Positions 35,105 to 48,717 of a stretch of 64,000 bases of DNA are shown here, one piece after another. Below the pieces are notes generated by a model. It ran no database searches and had not been told where the DNA came from. It worked only from the letters and a program-made list of their open reading frames with translations. The DNA lies in NCBI GenBank assembly GCA_001600875.1, contig BCLD01000013.1, forward strand, positions 293,408 to 357,407. Direction: 5' to 3'. The position numbers and the translations under genes are program-made. Each line of letters begins with the position of its first letter. The first letter of the stretch is position 1. This DNA is from Solicoccozyma terricola (Eukaryota; Basidiomycota; Tremellomycetes; Filobasidiales; Piskurozymaceae).

Positions 35105-35320
35105 AACGGCCGAAGCAGGCAAAGAAATGCCGGGGGATTTGTCGATTCAATTTCGTTCCGTTTGTCTATCAATGATCAAGAGCTCCTGTTGAGCAGTGGA
35201 TTACAATTCTGAGATGTACATGAATTTCTTATTCTTCTGCGCTCATTCGACGAAAGGGTTTCTAAACAAACGGCAATTCAGCCAAGTTTTCCCAATAGTG
35301 CCCAGCGTAGCAGGACTGAC

Positions 35321-37114
35321 TCACCCTCCTCTCATCAGCCCTCTCACGGCGAAGCTCGCGATACTGCCCATTGCTAATCCAGCCACAAGACAAAAGGCAG
35401 CAAGAGTACCTGCAATGTCCTTCTCACAATCTTTGATGCGCGGGTTGAGGACGGGAGATGAGGAGACGATCATTGACAAGGATGAGACGTAGCTGTCGCA
35501 GATATCGAGTGGTTTAGCCTTGCGGGTTGATACAACTGCTATTCAAGGATATCACCACTTACCCATTCGAGCAACCAAAGGCAAAGATTATCAAGAAATA
35601 TATGACATCCGAATTGATAAGAGGGATCTTACGGACCACTTCATCCCGAGTGGTAGTATTGCATGCCAAGAATAGAGGAATGAAGATGGTTCGAGAGAGA
35701 GACGCGGCAAGAACGTGATAATGATTGGTGAGTAAGAAACCCTTGATATTGGGAACGTACGTGCGACCGATGTAGTCGGCAACTGGAGGAGGAATATAGA
35801 AACGTCAGTTTCTCCACGGGATCGCGGATGAAAAGCGAAGCGGACTCACCGTTGAAAGCCAGGAAATGGAGGGGAATGAAGATCGCAGCTTGTAGAATCT
35901 TGGGCGGGTTCTCCCGAACAGAGAGAATTGTTATGGTAACAGGTGGGAAAACGGCCTGAAGGTTTCCCATCCGAGCGATCAATATTTGGACGTGATGATG
36001 GGTGTCTACACATGTGGTGGACTCACCAGCGTTACTACGAAAACCCAAGCAACCGAAATTTCCAGCAGGATGTTCAGTCTGAACACCGCCATTGTGCGAC
36101 CCGAGTGAACCTGTGAACTCGGAGGGATAGGTTTCCCAATGCTCGGCGCCGTTTCATCCTCCATTTCCGGTTCAATCTGATCGATCTCCTCATATTGTTC
36201 GGCCGCAGCGAGATCTGTAACACGTTTTGACTGCTCTTCCTTCACTATCCTTCGCCTTGCAAAGATGCAAGCTCCTAATGAAACGGTTCCCATAAGCCAT
36301 AAACCCATTCCCGAGACGATCGTAGCTTTATCAGCTTGACCGTCATTTGGCGTAGCAGACGGGGACTTGGAAGCAAACGCAGCTACGATAGCTAAGTACA
36401 CCTGGACGAAAGAAATGAGGACGGCAATCCCTCCTTGGCCGCTCATCACAGCTAGCATCTGCTTTGAACCCCATAACGATGCGATGGCGAATACGGACGA
36501 TTGGAGATAGGAAGTTGCCCCAGCGAGCACCGCAGCGAGAACTAGGAGAAGAGAAAGTAGACCTGGTGGGGAGAGTCGGGGTAGGACAAATGGAATAAGA
36601 GGGAAGAATGTGATTCCCATAACGATAGCGAGAACGTAAAGAGCGGATGTTAACCGTGCGACTGACGAAACCTGCGTTGAGACATGTGTTGAGTACGAGC
36701 GGTCTGAGATATCGCCATCAGGCTCACCTTGCCAACGTTTCGTTGAGCGACACCCATCATTAACAGGCTGACGAATGTGTATGCAGTCGATACATAGCTA
36801 GTCAAGGTGTGGCGATAGCCAGATGACGGTGGAAGGAATGAGGTGAACAAAGGCAGAGAGCAGAGCAGGACTGAGTGAAAGAAGAAGCGTCAATGAGCAA
36901 TGGACCTCCCACTCGACCAGTCATCATCCTCACCGTTCCATGATAGCAGAACACCAGCTCCTAGAATCCAAAAGGACCGATAGATACCACGCTCGTGGCT
37001 GGCCGAGGCATCTCCTGCCATGTCTTGCCGTCGATCGTGTTTGCGGAGTAGAGAGTCGGTCTCCGTGCGTGTCCTCGATCTAGAGGTGCTTGGTGAGATG
37101 CTGCGAGTAGTCAT
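35321..37114 (-). CDS. Equilibrative nucleoside transporter family protein
   Basis: Membrane protein of the SLC29/ENT family (yeast Fun26), predicted to carry nucleosides across the vacuolar or plasma membrane. Seen: a Ser/Arg-rich cytosolic N-terminus, helix 1 ending ILGAGVLLSWN, successive hydrophobic segments (LLMMGVAQRNVGKV; FFPLIPFVLPRL; LAGATSYLQSSVFAIASLWG, in which the S-x-Q-x-x-x-F pattern is typical of ENT helix 5), a long charged central loop with KEEQSKR and EQYEEIDQIEPEMEDE, then VADYIGRTYV, which matches the ENT helix 8 motif, and the C-terminal pattern SNGYVSSLSM...AGTLAAFCLVAGLAMGS. Several short introns. The N-terminus holds SLLRKH, similar to acidic dileucine sorting signals (ETDSLL), which would favour a vacuolar or endosomal location; that is inference. 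Confidence 0.88.
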
Positions 37115-37318
37115 CCCAGCGACGATGCCATGATGTGTTTGAATGGACGGCAGCAGTACGGGGTGCTGGACTTAACCCGTTATCGGTCTCGTGACCGTCG
37201 AGTAAATGGTGGCAAGCAGGAATTTACCAAGGGAATGCCATGATCCCGGGTCGCCATGGGTGGAAGAACATCTATACAACTTCATCAGTGCACCAGGCAC
37301 AGGCCCCTGCGCTGTCCA

Positions 37319-40300
37319 TTACTGCCATTCTCCCGACTGCATCAACTTTGCAAACACTCCCCGCCTCGCGACCAACTCATCATACCGTCCTTCCTCTGCG
37401 ATCACCCCATCCGCCATGCACAGCACTCTATCACACTTCCGCATCACATCCGCCTTGTGGGTCACAAATATAGTAGTCCTCGTCTGCTTGACCTCCATGA
37501 TCGTTTCCAAGACGGCTTGTTGATTTTCCAGGTCCAAGGCGGACGTACACTCGTCCAAGATGAGTATACTAGACCGCTTCACCAACGCTCGAGCAATCTG
37601 AAGTCGTTGTGCTTGTCCTCCAGAGATTAGCGATGCGTTTTCTCCCAGGTTCGTTTGATATCTATCAGGCAAAGACATGATGAAATCATGTACATTCGCT
37701 GCTTTGGCAGCTCGCTCCACCTCGCCTATCGGAACTTGACCAGATCCATAGGCAATGTTCTCCTCTACCGTTCCATCGAAAAGGTTGGCATTCTGACTGA
37801 CGATGGATACATGATCCCTCAACCAACGAACATCCGCTTGAGCCAACTTGTATCTATCCAGAGTAATGTCCCCAGAGTTCGGCTCATATAATCGTTGTAA
37901 CAGAGCAGCAATCGTCGATTTTCCAGATCCAGATGGTCCAACAATCGCCACACATTCTCCTGGTTGTAATTGCAGGGTCACTCCGCGAAGAATAGGCACG
38001 TCCGGCCGAGTAGGGTAAGCGAAGGTCACGTTGTGGAATGACACTTGTCCAGAGATAGGGAATCGCAATTCTCCCCGAAGTTCGTCACTCGTCTCGGGGA
38101 GGGTAGACAGGCGTTCAAAGTCGGACGCGGCCATTCGAGCTTTGGCAATAGCAGGTACTGTGTGTGGCGGACAAAGCAGGAATGAGGTCCAACCTCCGTC
38201 GAAATGAATTTGACCACCATGACTTACTGAAGTCCATGATTTGGGCAGCCCAGGTTACCGTGAACAGGACCAAGGAATAGATCTGTAAGATTTTCGCATA
38301 CGAGTAGTATCCCTTAACCATGAACAAGGCGCTGACCCAGATGAGTAGAGCTAGAACAGAGATGACAATATAAGTCAAAAATTATACCAACGCTAAAGAA
38401 GCGATCTCACCTTGTGCGAAAAAAGGCAATGCGACCGTGACGCCGTGCGAGCTACCAGCAGCAATGGCAGCTAGTCTACCCGACTGCCAAGCAACGACCT
38501 TGCCTTCCTCGAACTTGGCTTGAAAGGTCTTCTCCATGGCCATAGCTCGAATGCTTCGGACGTTAGCGACAGTCTGTGTGACAATTGAACGGATCAGCCT
38601 GAGCCACCATTAGCATTCCCTTCCATCCCCGTCGGAATCTCACCTCGTAGAACATCCGCGATAAATCCTCCCTGGCCGTCTTGTTGCCCGCTTCCATGTT
38701 GTTTATAAAGTATGACCCGGTAGTAATAGCTAAAGCAAAGACTGGTCCGACAGCCAGTCCCACCAGAGTGACGCGCCACCCAATCGACATAGCCCAACTG
38801 AGACCGACGCAGAGCATGACGCCGATGGTGCAAGATTTACCTATCACCACCGACATGAGCGGTCTCATGTCCTCTGCGTCCTTGATGAGCGTCTGGACCA
38901 ACCTGCTAGCTGCGTTCTCCCGCTGGTCGAACCACGTTTGAGGCTGTCTGACCACCATATCGAAAGCCTGTAGACGCAGCGCCGTTGCCCAATGGACTGA
39001 TACGTAATCCAACAAGTAGTACTGGCCGGCGATCGCCACAGCGTCCGCAGCTGAAATTGCAAGAACGGACCCAGCGGTGATTGTCATAGCCCGAGAGTCC
39101 AGGCCACCAGCAGATACCTCGGCCATAAGCTGAGCAATGTATTTTGACCAAAAGGGCGTCATGACACCGTGTCCGATCGAGAAAATCACTCCGACTATCA
39201 TCAACAGCTTCTTGGGCACCCCTGGAAACAGGTGTAATATGAGTCGGATTGTCGATTTGAATTGCCGCTTGTGTTGAGGAGACTTCTCGTCCTCGACCAC
39301 CCCGGCGAGGACTTTAATGTCCAGATTTGTTGCTAATGGATCTTGATATACAGTCAGTCGGTTCATCGATTTAGGATACATCGGCTGCTCCACCCATGAA
39401 GGTTTTCGAACTTGACTGGAACCGCCACGCCGGTCCTGCAGAGAGGATGTAGTCAAGGAGCTGAGCCGATGTGTCGCCAAAGAAGAGATTGCGGGCATGA
39501 AGAGACCGCTGAGACGAGACTTGGGACGGTCTTCGACCTTACTGAGACGAGGGGAAGATCGAGAGTTCGGACTGCTTCCAGACATCGACGGTGGTCTTGG
39601 CAAGATGGTGGAAGGAATACCTCTGGTTCCCACCGTCATCCTCTTTGAATTGCGTGTTGTCGACACGATGAAAGAATCTCTTGTGGCGTACTCGGCTAGT
39701 ACGTCAAGGTACGCTAGGTAGCCTATGCTGTTGGGTCGCATACTTGTCCTGGACGAGGGACGTTGAGACATGATACCAGAGTATTCGGCATCGTCCTCGA
39801 TGCCTTCTAGGACTTCTTCCACTTCGTCGGCGCCTCGCCACCGCTCCTCCTGATCTTCTGGCAGAGGGTTTGCCGCCTGCAAAGACGCCATTCTACCGAA
39901 TTCGCCCCCGTCCAGTGTGACGAGGTCGCTTCGGAAGCCTTGTTCTACGACCTGACCCTGCTTCATCACGTAGACGAAGTCCTGAGAACCGATTTGAGTG
40001 AGGTCGTGGGTAATCACGATAGTGGTGCGATTTTTGCGCCATATTTTGATAGCTTCGAAGACTGCAATGCGAGAAGTCATGTCGAGAGCGGATGTCGCTT
40101 CATCTAGGATTAAGATGGAGGGATCCCGCAGTCTCGCTCTCGCGATACTCAATCGTTGTTTCTGACCTCCGCTAAGACTTGCTCCCTTGTTACCAAGATT
40201 CGTGTCGTATCCATCGGGCAAGTCTCGAATGAACTCGTCGATGACAGCCATCTGACATGCCTTTATGACCTCCTCGCGAGTCGCGTCTTGAGGCTTTCTT

Positions 40301-42461
40301 GTCGCAGATCCAGCCAATCCCATTGCGACGTTGTCATGTACCGAAGCGTCAAACATGATACAACCTTGCTGAACAGCTGACACGACCTCGCGAGTATAAT
40401 CGACGTCGAGGTAAACTAGATCTCGATCGTCCAGTAGAATCTCGCCTGAATCTGGTTGATAAAGTCTGAGGAGAAGTTGCGCCACGGTCGATTTCCCTGA
40501 CCCGGAGCTCCCAACGATGAAGGTGGTTTCGCCGGCGGGCAAGAATAATGAGACATTGCTGAGCGCAGGTATCCCTGGCCTTGATGGGTACGCAAATGAC
40601 ACGTTGCGGAATGTGAATTCCCCAACGGTATGCTCTGGTCGAATTCGTTGCAGAGAGACCGTCTTTTTCGATCGTTGACCCATGTGACGAGCCGGCGGAA
40701 CGATTATGGTCGCGCTTGTAGGTGAGATGTTGTCTCCGAATAGAGATGATGCCCCGCTGGTATTGCGCTTGTGTCGAGTCTTGATTCCTCCATCTACAAT
40801 CTCTTCAGGCGCCAAAACGATTGTCATCAGACTTGCCATACTAGTTTTGCCCTTCTGGATGTAAACCAATTGAGGAATGAGCGTCTGGAGGTTTGAGCTT
40901 GCCAGAAGGCATGCCCAAAAGACAGTCATGACGTCCGCAACGTTTGCCTTGCCTTCTCTGACCAGCTTTCCTCCGAACCAGAAGCCAAGGACGAACATGG
41001 CAAGCAAAACAAAATTACTGAGTCCATCTGAGACTCCCCATATGAGTGACTGAGTTGTCATGGTTTTCTTTGCTCGTTGAACAGCAGCGTTGAAACGATC
41101 GACTTCGTTCTTTTGAGCGTTGAAGGCTTTGACGGTGGCGATCATGTTAGTTGTCCTCTCGATACCTGTACCCGCTTCTGCCAATGCTCTTCGTTCGATT
41201 GTGTAGAGTGGGGTGACGAGCACGTTGGTGACAATCGAGACTACGACGACGAGAGGTACCGCGGACAAAGTGACCAAGGCGAGAGACCAGGATTTGACTA
41301 GCGCGAGAACAAGACATGAAACAAATGTGCAGAAGGATTGCACTGAGAGACCCATGACGCGACCGCAAGCTATACGAACATCGTCGGTCTCGCTGCGGCG
41401 CCCCGGGGGGGGGGGGGGGGTTCGATTTATCATGAATATCAAATCGCAAGCCCAAACAAAAGATTCTCCCTGACTCACGTTGCAAACTTTCCCATCAACC
41501 CTCCAGCTCCAACCACCTCTTCATTCTTCCCTCCCTCCTCTTCTCCTTTCATTCCCATTCCTAAATCAAACCAAGCCATCGGTCGTCCCATCACGCTGCT
41601 GTAAACTGTACCTCTCAGCCGATCAACGACATTCTCGCCAACACAAATCCACCATGCAACCAATGCTAAATTCAATCCCAACCCAATCAAACCGGTGATC
41701 GTCAACTTGAGAGCATCTGTACTGATATCTTTGATGAATTGACTTCCTTGCCCAGGTTGTAGTTCCCTTATATCCAACGGGAAAGTAGAAAATACTTGAA
41801 ATGCATCACCGATTATCATTGTCATATACGGAGTAACGAGAGAACTGGTTGCTGCCAGGATAAAGCATGGTAGGATTTGAAATACGAGATCTTCTCGCGT
41901 GCATGGCGAGAAGAGAAGCCATATGGAAGGTGTTGGTGGATTCCAGGATGGTTCTATTCGAGTTGGTTCTTCGGTTTGTGGCGAGTTGAGATTGGTTGGT
42001 TTCTCGGGTGGAAATTGGTTTGTAGGTTCCTCCTCATCTCCGTAACCTAATGCACTGAGAAGAGCTCGTCGTCTTGGTGGACCACTATCCGTATCTCCTC
42101 CCATCTGCTCTTGTGCTACGCCTCTCACATAACCCTCGTCATCCAAATAGTCCGTCTGCCAGACCATCGAGTCGTGGAATGGGGAATGTGCAGGTTGAAC
42201 TTGGGTCAATCTAACGAATTCGTCTTCTTTCCCTCTTGCTGGAGTGAATGGAGAGTAAGTGGAATGTATCGATCGAGCTTGTGGCGTTTTAGGAGAAGAA
42301 GGATTGAGCCCTGAAGGTGAATATCGACTGTGGATGTCGATACGGTGAGGTGCTCGAGGTGGCGGTGTCAATGGTGGTTTACCGGATGGCGTTGTTGATG
42401 ATATGTTGTCGACATTTGTTGGGAGCGAAGGGGTAGGAGAAGAAAAAGGAGAGGGAGACAT
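37319..42461 (-). CDS. STE6: Full-length ABC exporter, Ste6/MDR type
   Basis: ABCB-type exporter with two membrane domains and two nucleotide-binding domains in one chain (about 1,600 residues). NBD1: Walker A VGSSGSGKST, signature LSGGQKQRL, Walker B ILILDEATSALD, His switch ITHD. NBD2: Walker A VGPSGSGKST, signature ISGGQAQRLQIARAL, Walker B ILILDECTSALD, His switch VTHK. The NBD2 signature and the long Ser-rich linker (around 39300-39800) resemble fungal Ste6, the exporter of farnesylated mating pheromone; a general multidrug function is also possible. An intron at about 41395-41480 holds CCCCG16 and joins GKFAT to ETDDVRIACG in frame. The start at 42461 is the last Met before a Pro/Ser-rich cytosolic N-terminus; an in-frame Met at 42563 is possible. 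Further introns near 38135-38170, 38380-38410 and 38580-38640. Confidence 0.85.
41405..41420 (+). repeat. Poly(G) tract in STE6 intron
   Basis: CCCC followed by G16, located about 20 bases from the acceptor end of the first STE6 intron (on the sense strand this is a C run followed by GGGGCGCCGCAG). Confidence 0.9.
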
Positions 42462-43176
42462 CTTGACGACCAGTAGAAAGTGCTTGAACACTTGAATCGT
42501 CAAAGGAAGGGTTGATGAAATGCGGTGCTTGAGGGTTGGAAGGGTTGGACACCAAGTCGTCAACTCAGCTATCGAACATGTGTCAATGCCGTCTCCGTCA
42601 CCGAATGAACTGCATCATCTCGACTTGGCATCCCAAACAATCTCCGGCATACCTCCCAAACTCCCATGTCCATGTCCATTTCCATGGTCCAGGCTCCATC
42701 GTCTCGGTACAATCGATACCGCTTGGGTTCTCCCTTCCAGGCTCACCCCCCTGCCCACCACCGCCCTCCATGCTCCTGCTTGAGTTCTGCGAGACGGACC
42801 ATGGCCCTGCTGCTGAGGGTACGAGGAGGGATGTCGAGCTTGAAGCCCAACGAACAATGGACGTTGAGGGGGAATGCAAGGGGACAGGTGACATCCATTG
42901 TTCCCCCCGGACGGTCACGTGACGCGTCGCACCGCCACCCAGGTCATTTGCCATCGTATCCATATCGTGTGTGGTTTCAATGCAGTGAATACAAAAAGTG
43001 TCATGGTGCCAACAATCTAATGTGCAGAGCATACAGGAATGTCTGAAAATATTCTCATTCTAGCCTGTCAAGGCCTGTGTCCGTCAGTGATGTACAGGCG
43101 TCAGTGATGTACAGCGCCGTTACCCCCTTGCGAGCGCACCCAAACCCAGTCCCCGTCCCCGTCCGCCCCTCCCTTT
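42462..43176. other. Intergenic region between STE6 start and SSK1 stop
   Basis: About 715 bases: STE6 promoter and SSK1 3' region, both genes on the minus strand. A direct repeat of the word CGTCAGTGATGTACAG occurs twice at about 43080-43112. Overlapping open frames on both strands lack motifs and I do not call them. Confidence 0.5.
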
Positions 43177-46100
43177 CTACGTGCAAGGTATCGGAGGTAA
43201 TGGCTTGTCCCCTTTCCCCGATACATTCATAGAAACCGATGGTCCCCTCAACGCAGGACCAGAGTCCGTATCCCCCGAAGAAGGCTCCGAGTTCGGTTGA
43301 GGACCATCGTCTGCTCCTTCACCTCCAATCGTCTCAGGGTCAACCAAGACGGGGTTTGGAAGTTGAGAATGTAGATGAGGATCGTCCACAGGATCGTCTT
43401 CGGGTGCATCTGTCGTTGTTGGGTCGGTACCTATGGTTTCGATAGACTGATGAGGGGACGGTGCAACAGTGGTTGTTGGGTTGTGGGGTGGAAATGGGCG
43501 GCTCGTGGCCGTTGTTGAGCCAGAGGAATGAGATGAAGGCTCGCTCGAGTCCACTTGCTCAGCAGTCGGAGTTGATCGAGCAGTGTTTATCGCGTTTTGA
43601 GGCGTCTTTGCCATGTCACTTGAGGGTGTCGGTGTAACATCTCCTGCTGGTAATACGACCGGTGTACCGCCGTCACTCTGGCCCGCATCCTCCTGCTGTT
43701 TCTTAGCCTCCACCAATTCATGATGAAGGGTATCCACACCGCTTTGGTTCTCGCCTAGAACAGTGTTCGATGATCTCTCAGGCAATGTCGTATGACCAAC
43801 TCGTTCCGAGCTAGCTGATTCCGGAGTCGAAGTTCCAATGACCTCCGGCTGTGGTGTCGGGTTGTGGATCTCTATATCGGGGATATTCGCTCCTGGTACA
43901 AAAGGGTTATTGCTTCCAGGTAGAGTATCCCTCGCAGTAGTAACGCGCGGCGTAGTTGTCGTCGTGTCCATCGACGTCATAGGCGTTCTCGTCGGTTTGG
44001 CGAGCCGGTCAATTCGAAGTCTAGAAGCCACAGACTTGGCTTTAGCATCGGAACCAGTCTGAAATGCACGTTTGGCTTCGAGAGCGGCTTTAGGGCCTTG
44101 TGCGTCAGATGTCTTCCATCGACGCCATCCGTCAAAGTCAATCAAGGCCTGAGAGGGATTGAATTATGGAAGGATGAGAGGGAACGATGCAAGTCGCTGA
44201 ATAACGGACCAACTCACCTGCATACAACCCCACTCGATGATCTTATTTTCCAACCAATTGAGTGACACCGGCTTTGTAAGGAAATCATTACATCCAGCTG
44301 CCAACGCATTCACTCGATCGGTTTGCAGTGAAGAGGCAGTAAGGGCGACAATAATGACCGATGATCGAAGAGGGGTAGGCGGAACAGGGTTGAATTGTAA
44401 TGGAGATGTAGCTTCCGCCGAAGGAGTTGAAGGGAACACTCCAATGTTGTTATCTTTTTCTAGACGGCGGATTGCCTTGGTTGCCTGGATACCGTCCATG
44501 ACAGGAAGTTGAATATCCATCTGTTTGTGGTTGGAAAAGGTTTAGCGTTCGATGGGCTGACTGGTTTTCGGAAGGGATCTGATACTCGCCAGAATGAGAT
44601 GGAAAACTCCAGTCCTCCACTTCTCGACAGCCTCTTGACCATCTTTCGCAGATTGATGCTTGATCTTCTTCTTGCGCAAAAACATGCTCAAGATGTTCTG
44701 ATTAATGGGGTTATCTACACCCGCAGGATGAACATGAGCTCATGTCGACATATCTAGAAACCCCNCCCCCCCCCCCCCCCCCCCAATCGCACTTACCTTC
44801 AACAATCAGCACGTTGATCGGGGGAACCACCACTCCCTCCTTGCCTGCCGATTTCTTTGACGCCGGTACGGGCTTGACTTCCTTGACTTTGACAGCGGCT
44901 GCTTCTTCCTCCGCCTTGGCTTTAGCAGCTAATCTTGCTGCTATTGCCGCCGCCTTCTTGGTTCCCATCTCTGGTACATGACCAAGCGGAAAGCCTGCCA
45001 TGGGGGTAGTTGCCTCCTTCATATCTCCTGGAGTCGGAGGCAGCGGTTTCCCATCGTCAATCAATTTCCCTAGAGTTGGTGAAGGGGGCCGTATATCAGC
45101 GTTAGATGACGCATTCGTGATTGTGGACGTGCGATCCCTGTTGCGGCTTGCAGGCGTCATGACGCTCGGCAATGTCATGCGGCGAGAAGCAATACCTGTA
45201 GCCTTCGATTCCACTATACGCGGCATGTTATTGCCAGCGTCCTCTTCGTCTGGCGCCTCAGGTACGGTTGAGCTCCGACGACTTTCGATGTCGCCATGGC
45301 TACTTGCAACAGAATTGCTCGACAGGCGTCGAGATGTTGGCGACGCCGACGCGCCTGTGGACTTGGCGGCAAATGCTCCTTGCTCCATGATAGGTGTTCT
45401 AACAGCGCTTGATCGACGTCTCTGATCCACTCGGGGTATAGAACCACGTCTTCCATCTCCACGTGGTGGCGGATCAAAGTACATGCCGACAGGTCTCCCG
45501 TCTGGGCTCTGCACGACGAGTCCGGACGCCGCGGCGCTGCCGAGCTTGGCAACAGCCTCGGAAAAGTACTCCATAGCGCTGGTTGCGACGATGTCACCGG
45601 CCGGAGTGTTGATCTGGAGATGCCGACCCTCTGAGAACCTCGATCCTGGAGACAATCCAGGGCGGCCCGGCGAAAGGCCATCGGTCCCTTTTCCCTGGAT
45701 TTTCCCTACATCTTCCGACGACGATATGCCTGCTTCGCCTTCGCTTGATTCCTCAGGGACCGCTCCAAATGGCGATGCGCTGACACCATCTACTGCAGAT
45801 GGCGCACGAGATGGCATCAGGGAGAAGTATCCTCCACCAGGCGAACGAGGTGATGTGGCGATGGGCGAGAAAATTGGGTCGACGAGGGGTCGGTCGAGCG
45901 CAGTATGCAATGCCGTCAAGAATCGCCGTGGGCCAACAGGTTTGGGGATGACAGTGACCTCCGGCTGGTAGAAGTTGGAGTCCGGAGAAATAGCAAGAAT
46001 GCCAGAAACCAAATCTCGGACAAGGTTGAAATTAGCCAAGCTAGTGAAGTGGATGATGACGCTGCCGGCGGGCTTGGTCATTTGTGATGTCTTGCTTGCA

Positions 46101-48717
46101 TTCAGACTGGACTGGATTTGTCTGATCTGCGGCGAGGACTTTGCTCGTATTGAGATTCCTGGCCGCTTCCCGGTCTTAAATCGGCTGTTATGAACAGGAC
46201 TTTCCGCACGGATTTTGAGTAGCTGCTTCTTCAGCACGTTGACATCATCATCGATAATGATGATGCGGTCGGACGATATGCTTTCGAGATCGATGCCGAG
46301 ATTAGGGCGCCGAGATGGGTCTTGCCCTTCCTTTTTCGGTGTACGTCCGCCAATGGAACCACCGTAACGAGAGTCTTGACGAGCAGTGGACACTTTCGCC
46401 TCCGCATTGGATGAATCCGCCAGCATTTCCTCCTCTCCATCCTCGATGGGAAAGTGAGAGACATCCATACCCCAAGCCGCGAGATAGTTTGTAAGATGTC
46501 CAGCGAACAGACTTTGAAGACTTGCGTGTAATTCCACCCGCTTCCCACGCAACGACTCCGCGAAATCTGCCAGCTCGTAAAGAGTTGGCTCTCTTGCGAG
46601 GCATAATGAAGGGAATGGTTGACGTGCAGCTTGTTCCTCCGCGGACAATACCGCCGGTTCGACGATGGGTTGACCTCTCGCTAGGAGGATGGCGAGCTCG
46701 TATGATCGCCTCGGAAGAGGGTTTTCTGCCCTAGACACCAGCTGTGGAGATTCCTCAATGACCCCAGAACGAAGAGATGCATTGACATGCTTCAATATCC
46801 GCCGACATAAAAGGCCGTTGAAATCCGGCTCATCCCGTCGTTGATCGCCATAACGTCCTGCGAGAAGCGGCATCTCTGCCGTTGGTGTTGCCGCTAGGGA
46901 ACGCGCCTTATTCGAGCATAGATTATGCACGATCTCGAATGTGCAAAGAAGTGGACCATCCGTGGCGTCATGATGACTAGGCATCGTTTTTCCAGGGGAA
47001 GTACGACCTGTTCCGGACCCCCCTTCGTCATCGGATGATCGTGAAAGTGGACGTGAAGATTGTAAATCAGCAGCCGACATTGGCGCGTTGACTCGCGGTG
47101 TTTGAGATGGTGATTGGGGTGTGAGTTGTAGACCAAGCTCGAGGCAGTCACCCGGCTTGCATGTGGAGAGGATTTGACGAAGGATCTGTGGAAAAAATTC
47201 GATTAGATCGTAAGAACTAATGAAAGCCGCCTGGAAAATCCGTCGATACTCACAACGCTAACTGCATAACCTAAACCTTCACCGTCGCCTTTCACACTAA
47301 CGTGGTTGATTCCTACATCCCCATGAAACAATACTAATTCCACTCCTGACTGTGCCGCTTGCCCACCCAACAGATCTGCCGTACTTTGTAACAGCTCTCC
47401 GATATCAAAGTCCTCTAATGTACTCAAAGCATTATCAAGGATTCCTCTTGGCATTGGTAGTGGGGGGAGGGAGTGGGTTGATGCCGGTCGCCTAAGAGAT
47501 GACGGAGTGGGTTTCCGATCGATTTCTTCGATTGAACAAGGTAGTGGTGTTGACACGGAGCAATCGGATCCTCCTTGATGAACATTTGTTATGGATTTAT
47601 CATCTTCTTGAGTTTCCACATCGAATAGAGCCTTGAAATTTGCACTAAGATAATTCAACCCTTTCATCGCAGTGAAAAGAGCTGAGAAACTTGTCGTTGG
47701 CATTTGAACTGTACATCCTGAATACTGTTCCTTTGCGTTATCTAATAATTGTGGTGGGGATAGTTGAAGAAGAGTTTGAATAGCAGATTGAAGAGAATCT
47801 GCGAGTTCGTATGAGAGTGTTTGAAGGGCTTTCGATTGTTGATGAGGTTGTCGTGAAGTATCCGTCGTCGTTCCAATACCATTCGAATCTCCAATCCGTA
47901 ACGCTGGTAATGGTCTCAATGAACCATCTGATGATTGACCTGATGATGCGGTAGGAGAACTCCCGAATCCATGCGGTGAAGTGTAAGGATTCCGGAGATG
48001 TCCTATTCTAGATGGAAGAGGTGCGGATACCGTTCTAGAGAATATCGGGGGTTGCTGGAATCCTTCCTCGTGCTCTTCTTCCCCATTTGATCTGCCGACT
48101 TCGACTCCCTTATTAACACCTTCGCCGCCAGTATGTAACGATTCCGGTGCAGATGCTGGTCGAGTCGCGTTGAGGTGGGTGGATACATCACTTGCATGTC
48201 CTCCAACGCCGTGCGTTCGCACCGCTCTAGCGAACGCAGCTAATGACGACTCCGCGGCGGGTTGAGATGTTGCAGCGTGAGATCCTGGCCAAGGACCATT
48301 GAGTGGTGTAGTCGGGGATAATGGAGATGATGGCTGTAACAAATAATAGTATACAAAGTTCAGAAGGGGGATGGATTACCAACTCGAACTTTTTCTTCTC
48401 CATCCAGTCAAACAACTCACCTCGATCGGTGGCTCCATGTCTAAATCCATGCTGTTCAATCTAGACTCGATACCTAAACCCGCTGTTCCGATCCTATGCT
48501 GAAACGGTGAATCACCACCACCACCACCACTACTACTACTACTCATACTAGTCCGATTGTCATAACTATTCGTCGTAGAGGACGAGTCAAACGAGTGAGA
48601 TGATAGACCTCTGTTTGTAGTTTGTCCAATACGGACTGGTACTTCTCGTGACTGAACTTGGTCAACGTTATCCAAGGACTGTGGTGAGTCCGCTCGGGGT
48701 GCCAGATCGGAACTCAT
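43177..48717 (-). CDS. SSK1: HOG-pathway response regulator Ssk1
   Basis: Response regulator that receives phosphate from the Sln1/hybrid kinase-Ypd1 relay and, when unphosphorylated, activates the Ssk2-Pbs2-Hog1 cascade. The receiver domain reads [44 protein letters not shown] (phosphoacceptor Asp in MDIQ), [34 protein letters not shown]; the fungal Ssk1-type insertion before SSVII is present. Long low-complexity tails flank it, and the N-terminal ~800 residues contain segments resembling HisKA and HATPase folds ([39 protein letters not shown]). About 1,650 residues in all. Introns include 44521-44589, with a GC donor (GCGAGT), just before the phosphoacceptor segment, and one near 44720-44797 with a C run containing an N. 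Confidence 0.92.
44521..44589 (-). other. GC-AG intron in SSK1 next to the phosphoacceptor codon
   Basis: The spliced protein must read FHLILMDIQLPV. On the minus strand the codon for the last Leu before MDIQ is followed by GCGAGT, and ATGGAT is preceded by ACAAACAG, so the 69-nt intron begins with GC and not GT. No GT donor gives the conserved sequence. Confidence 0.85.
44761..44784 (+). repeat. Poly(C) tract with one N in SSK1 intron
   Basis: C run of 24 positions with N at 44765, inside the intron between INVLIVE and DNPINQ, about 12 bases from the donor on the sense strand, where it reads as a G run. The N marks an unresolved base in the assembly. Confidence 0.9.
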
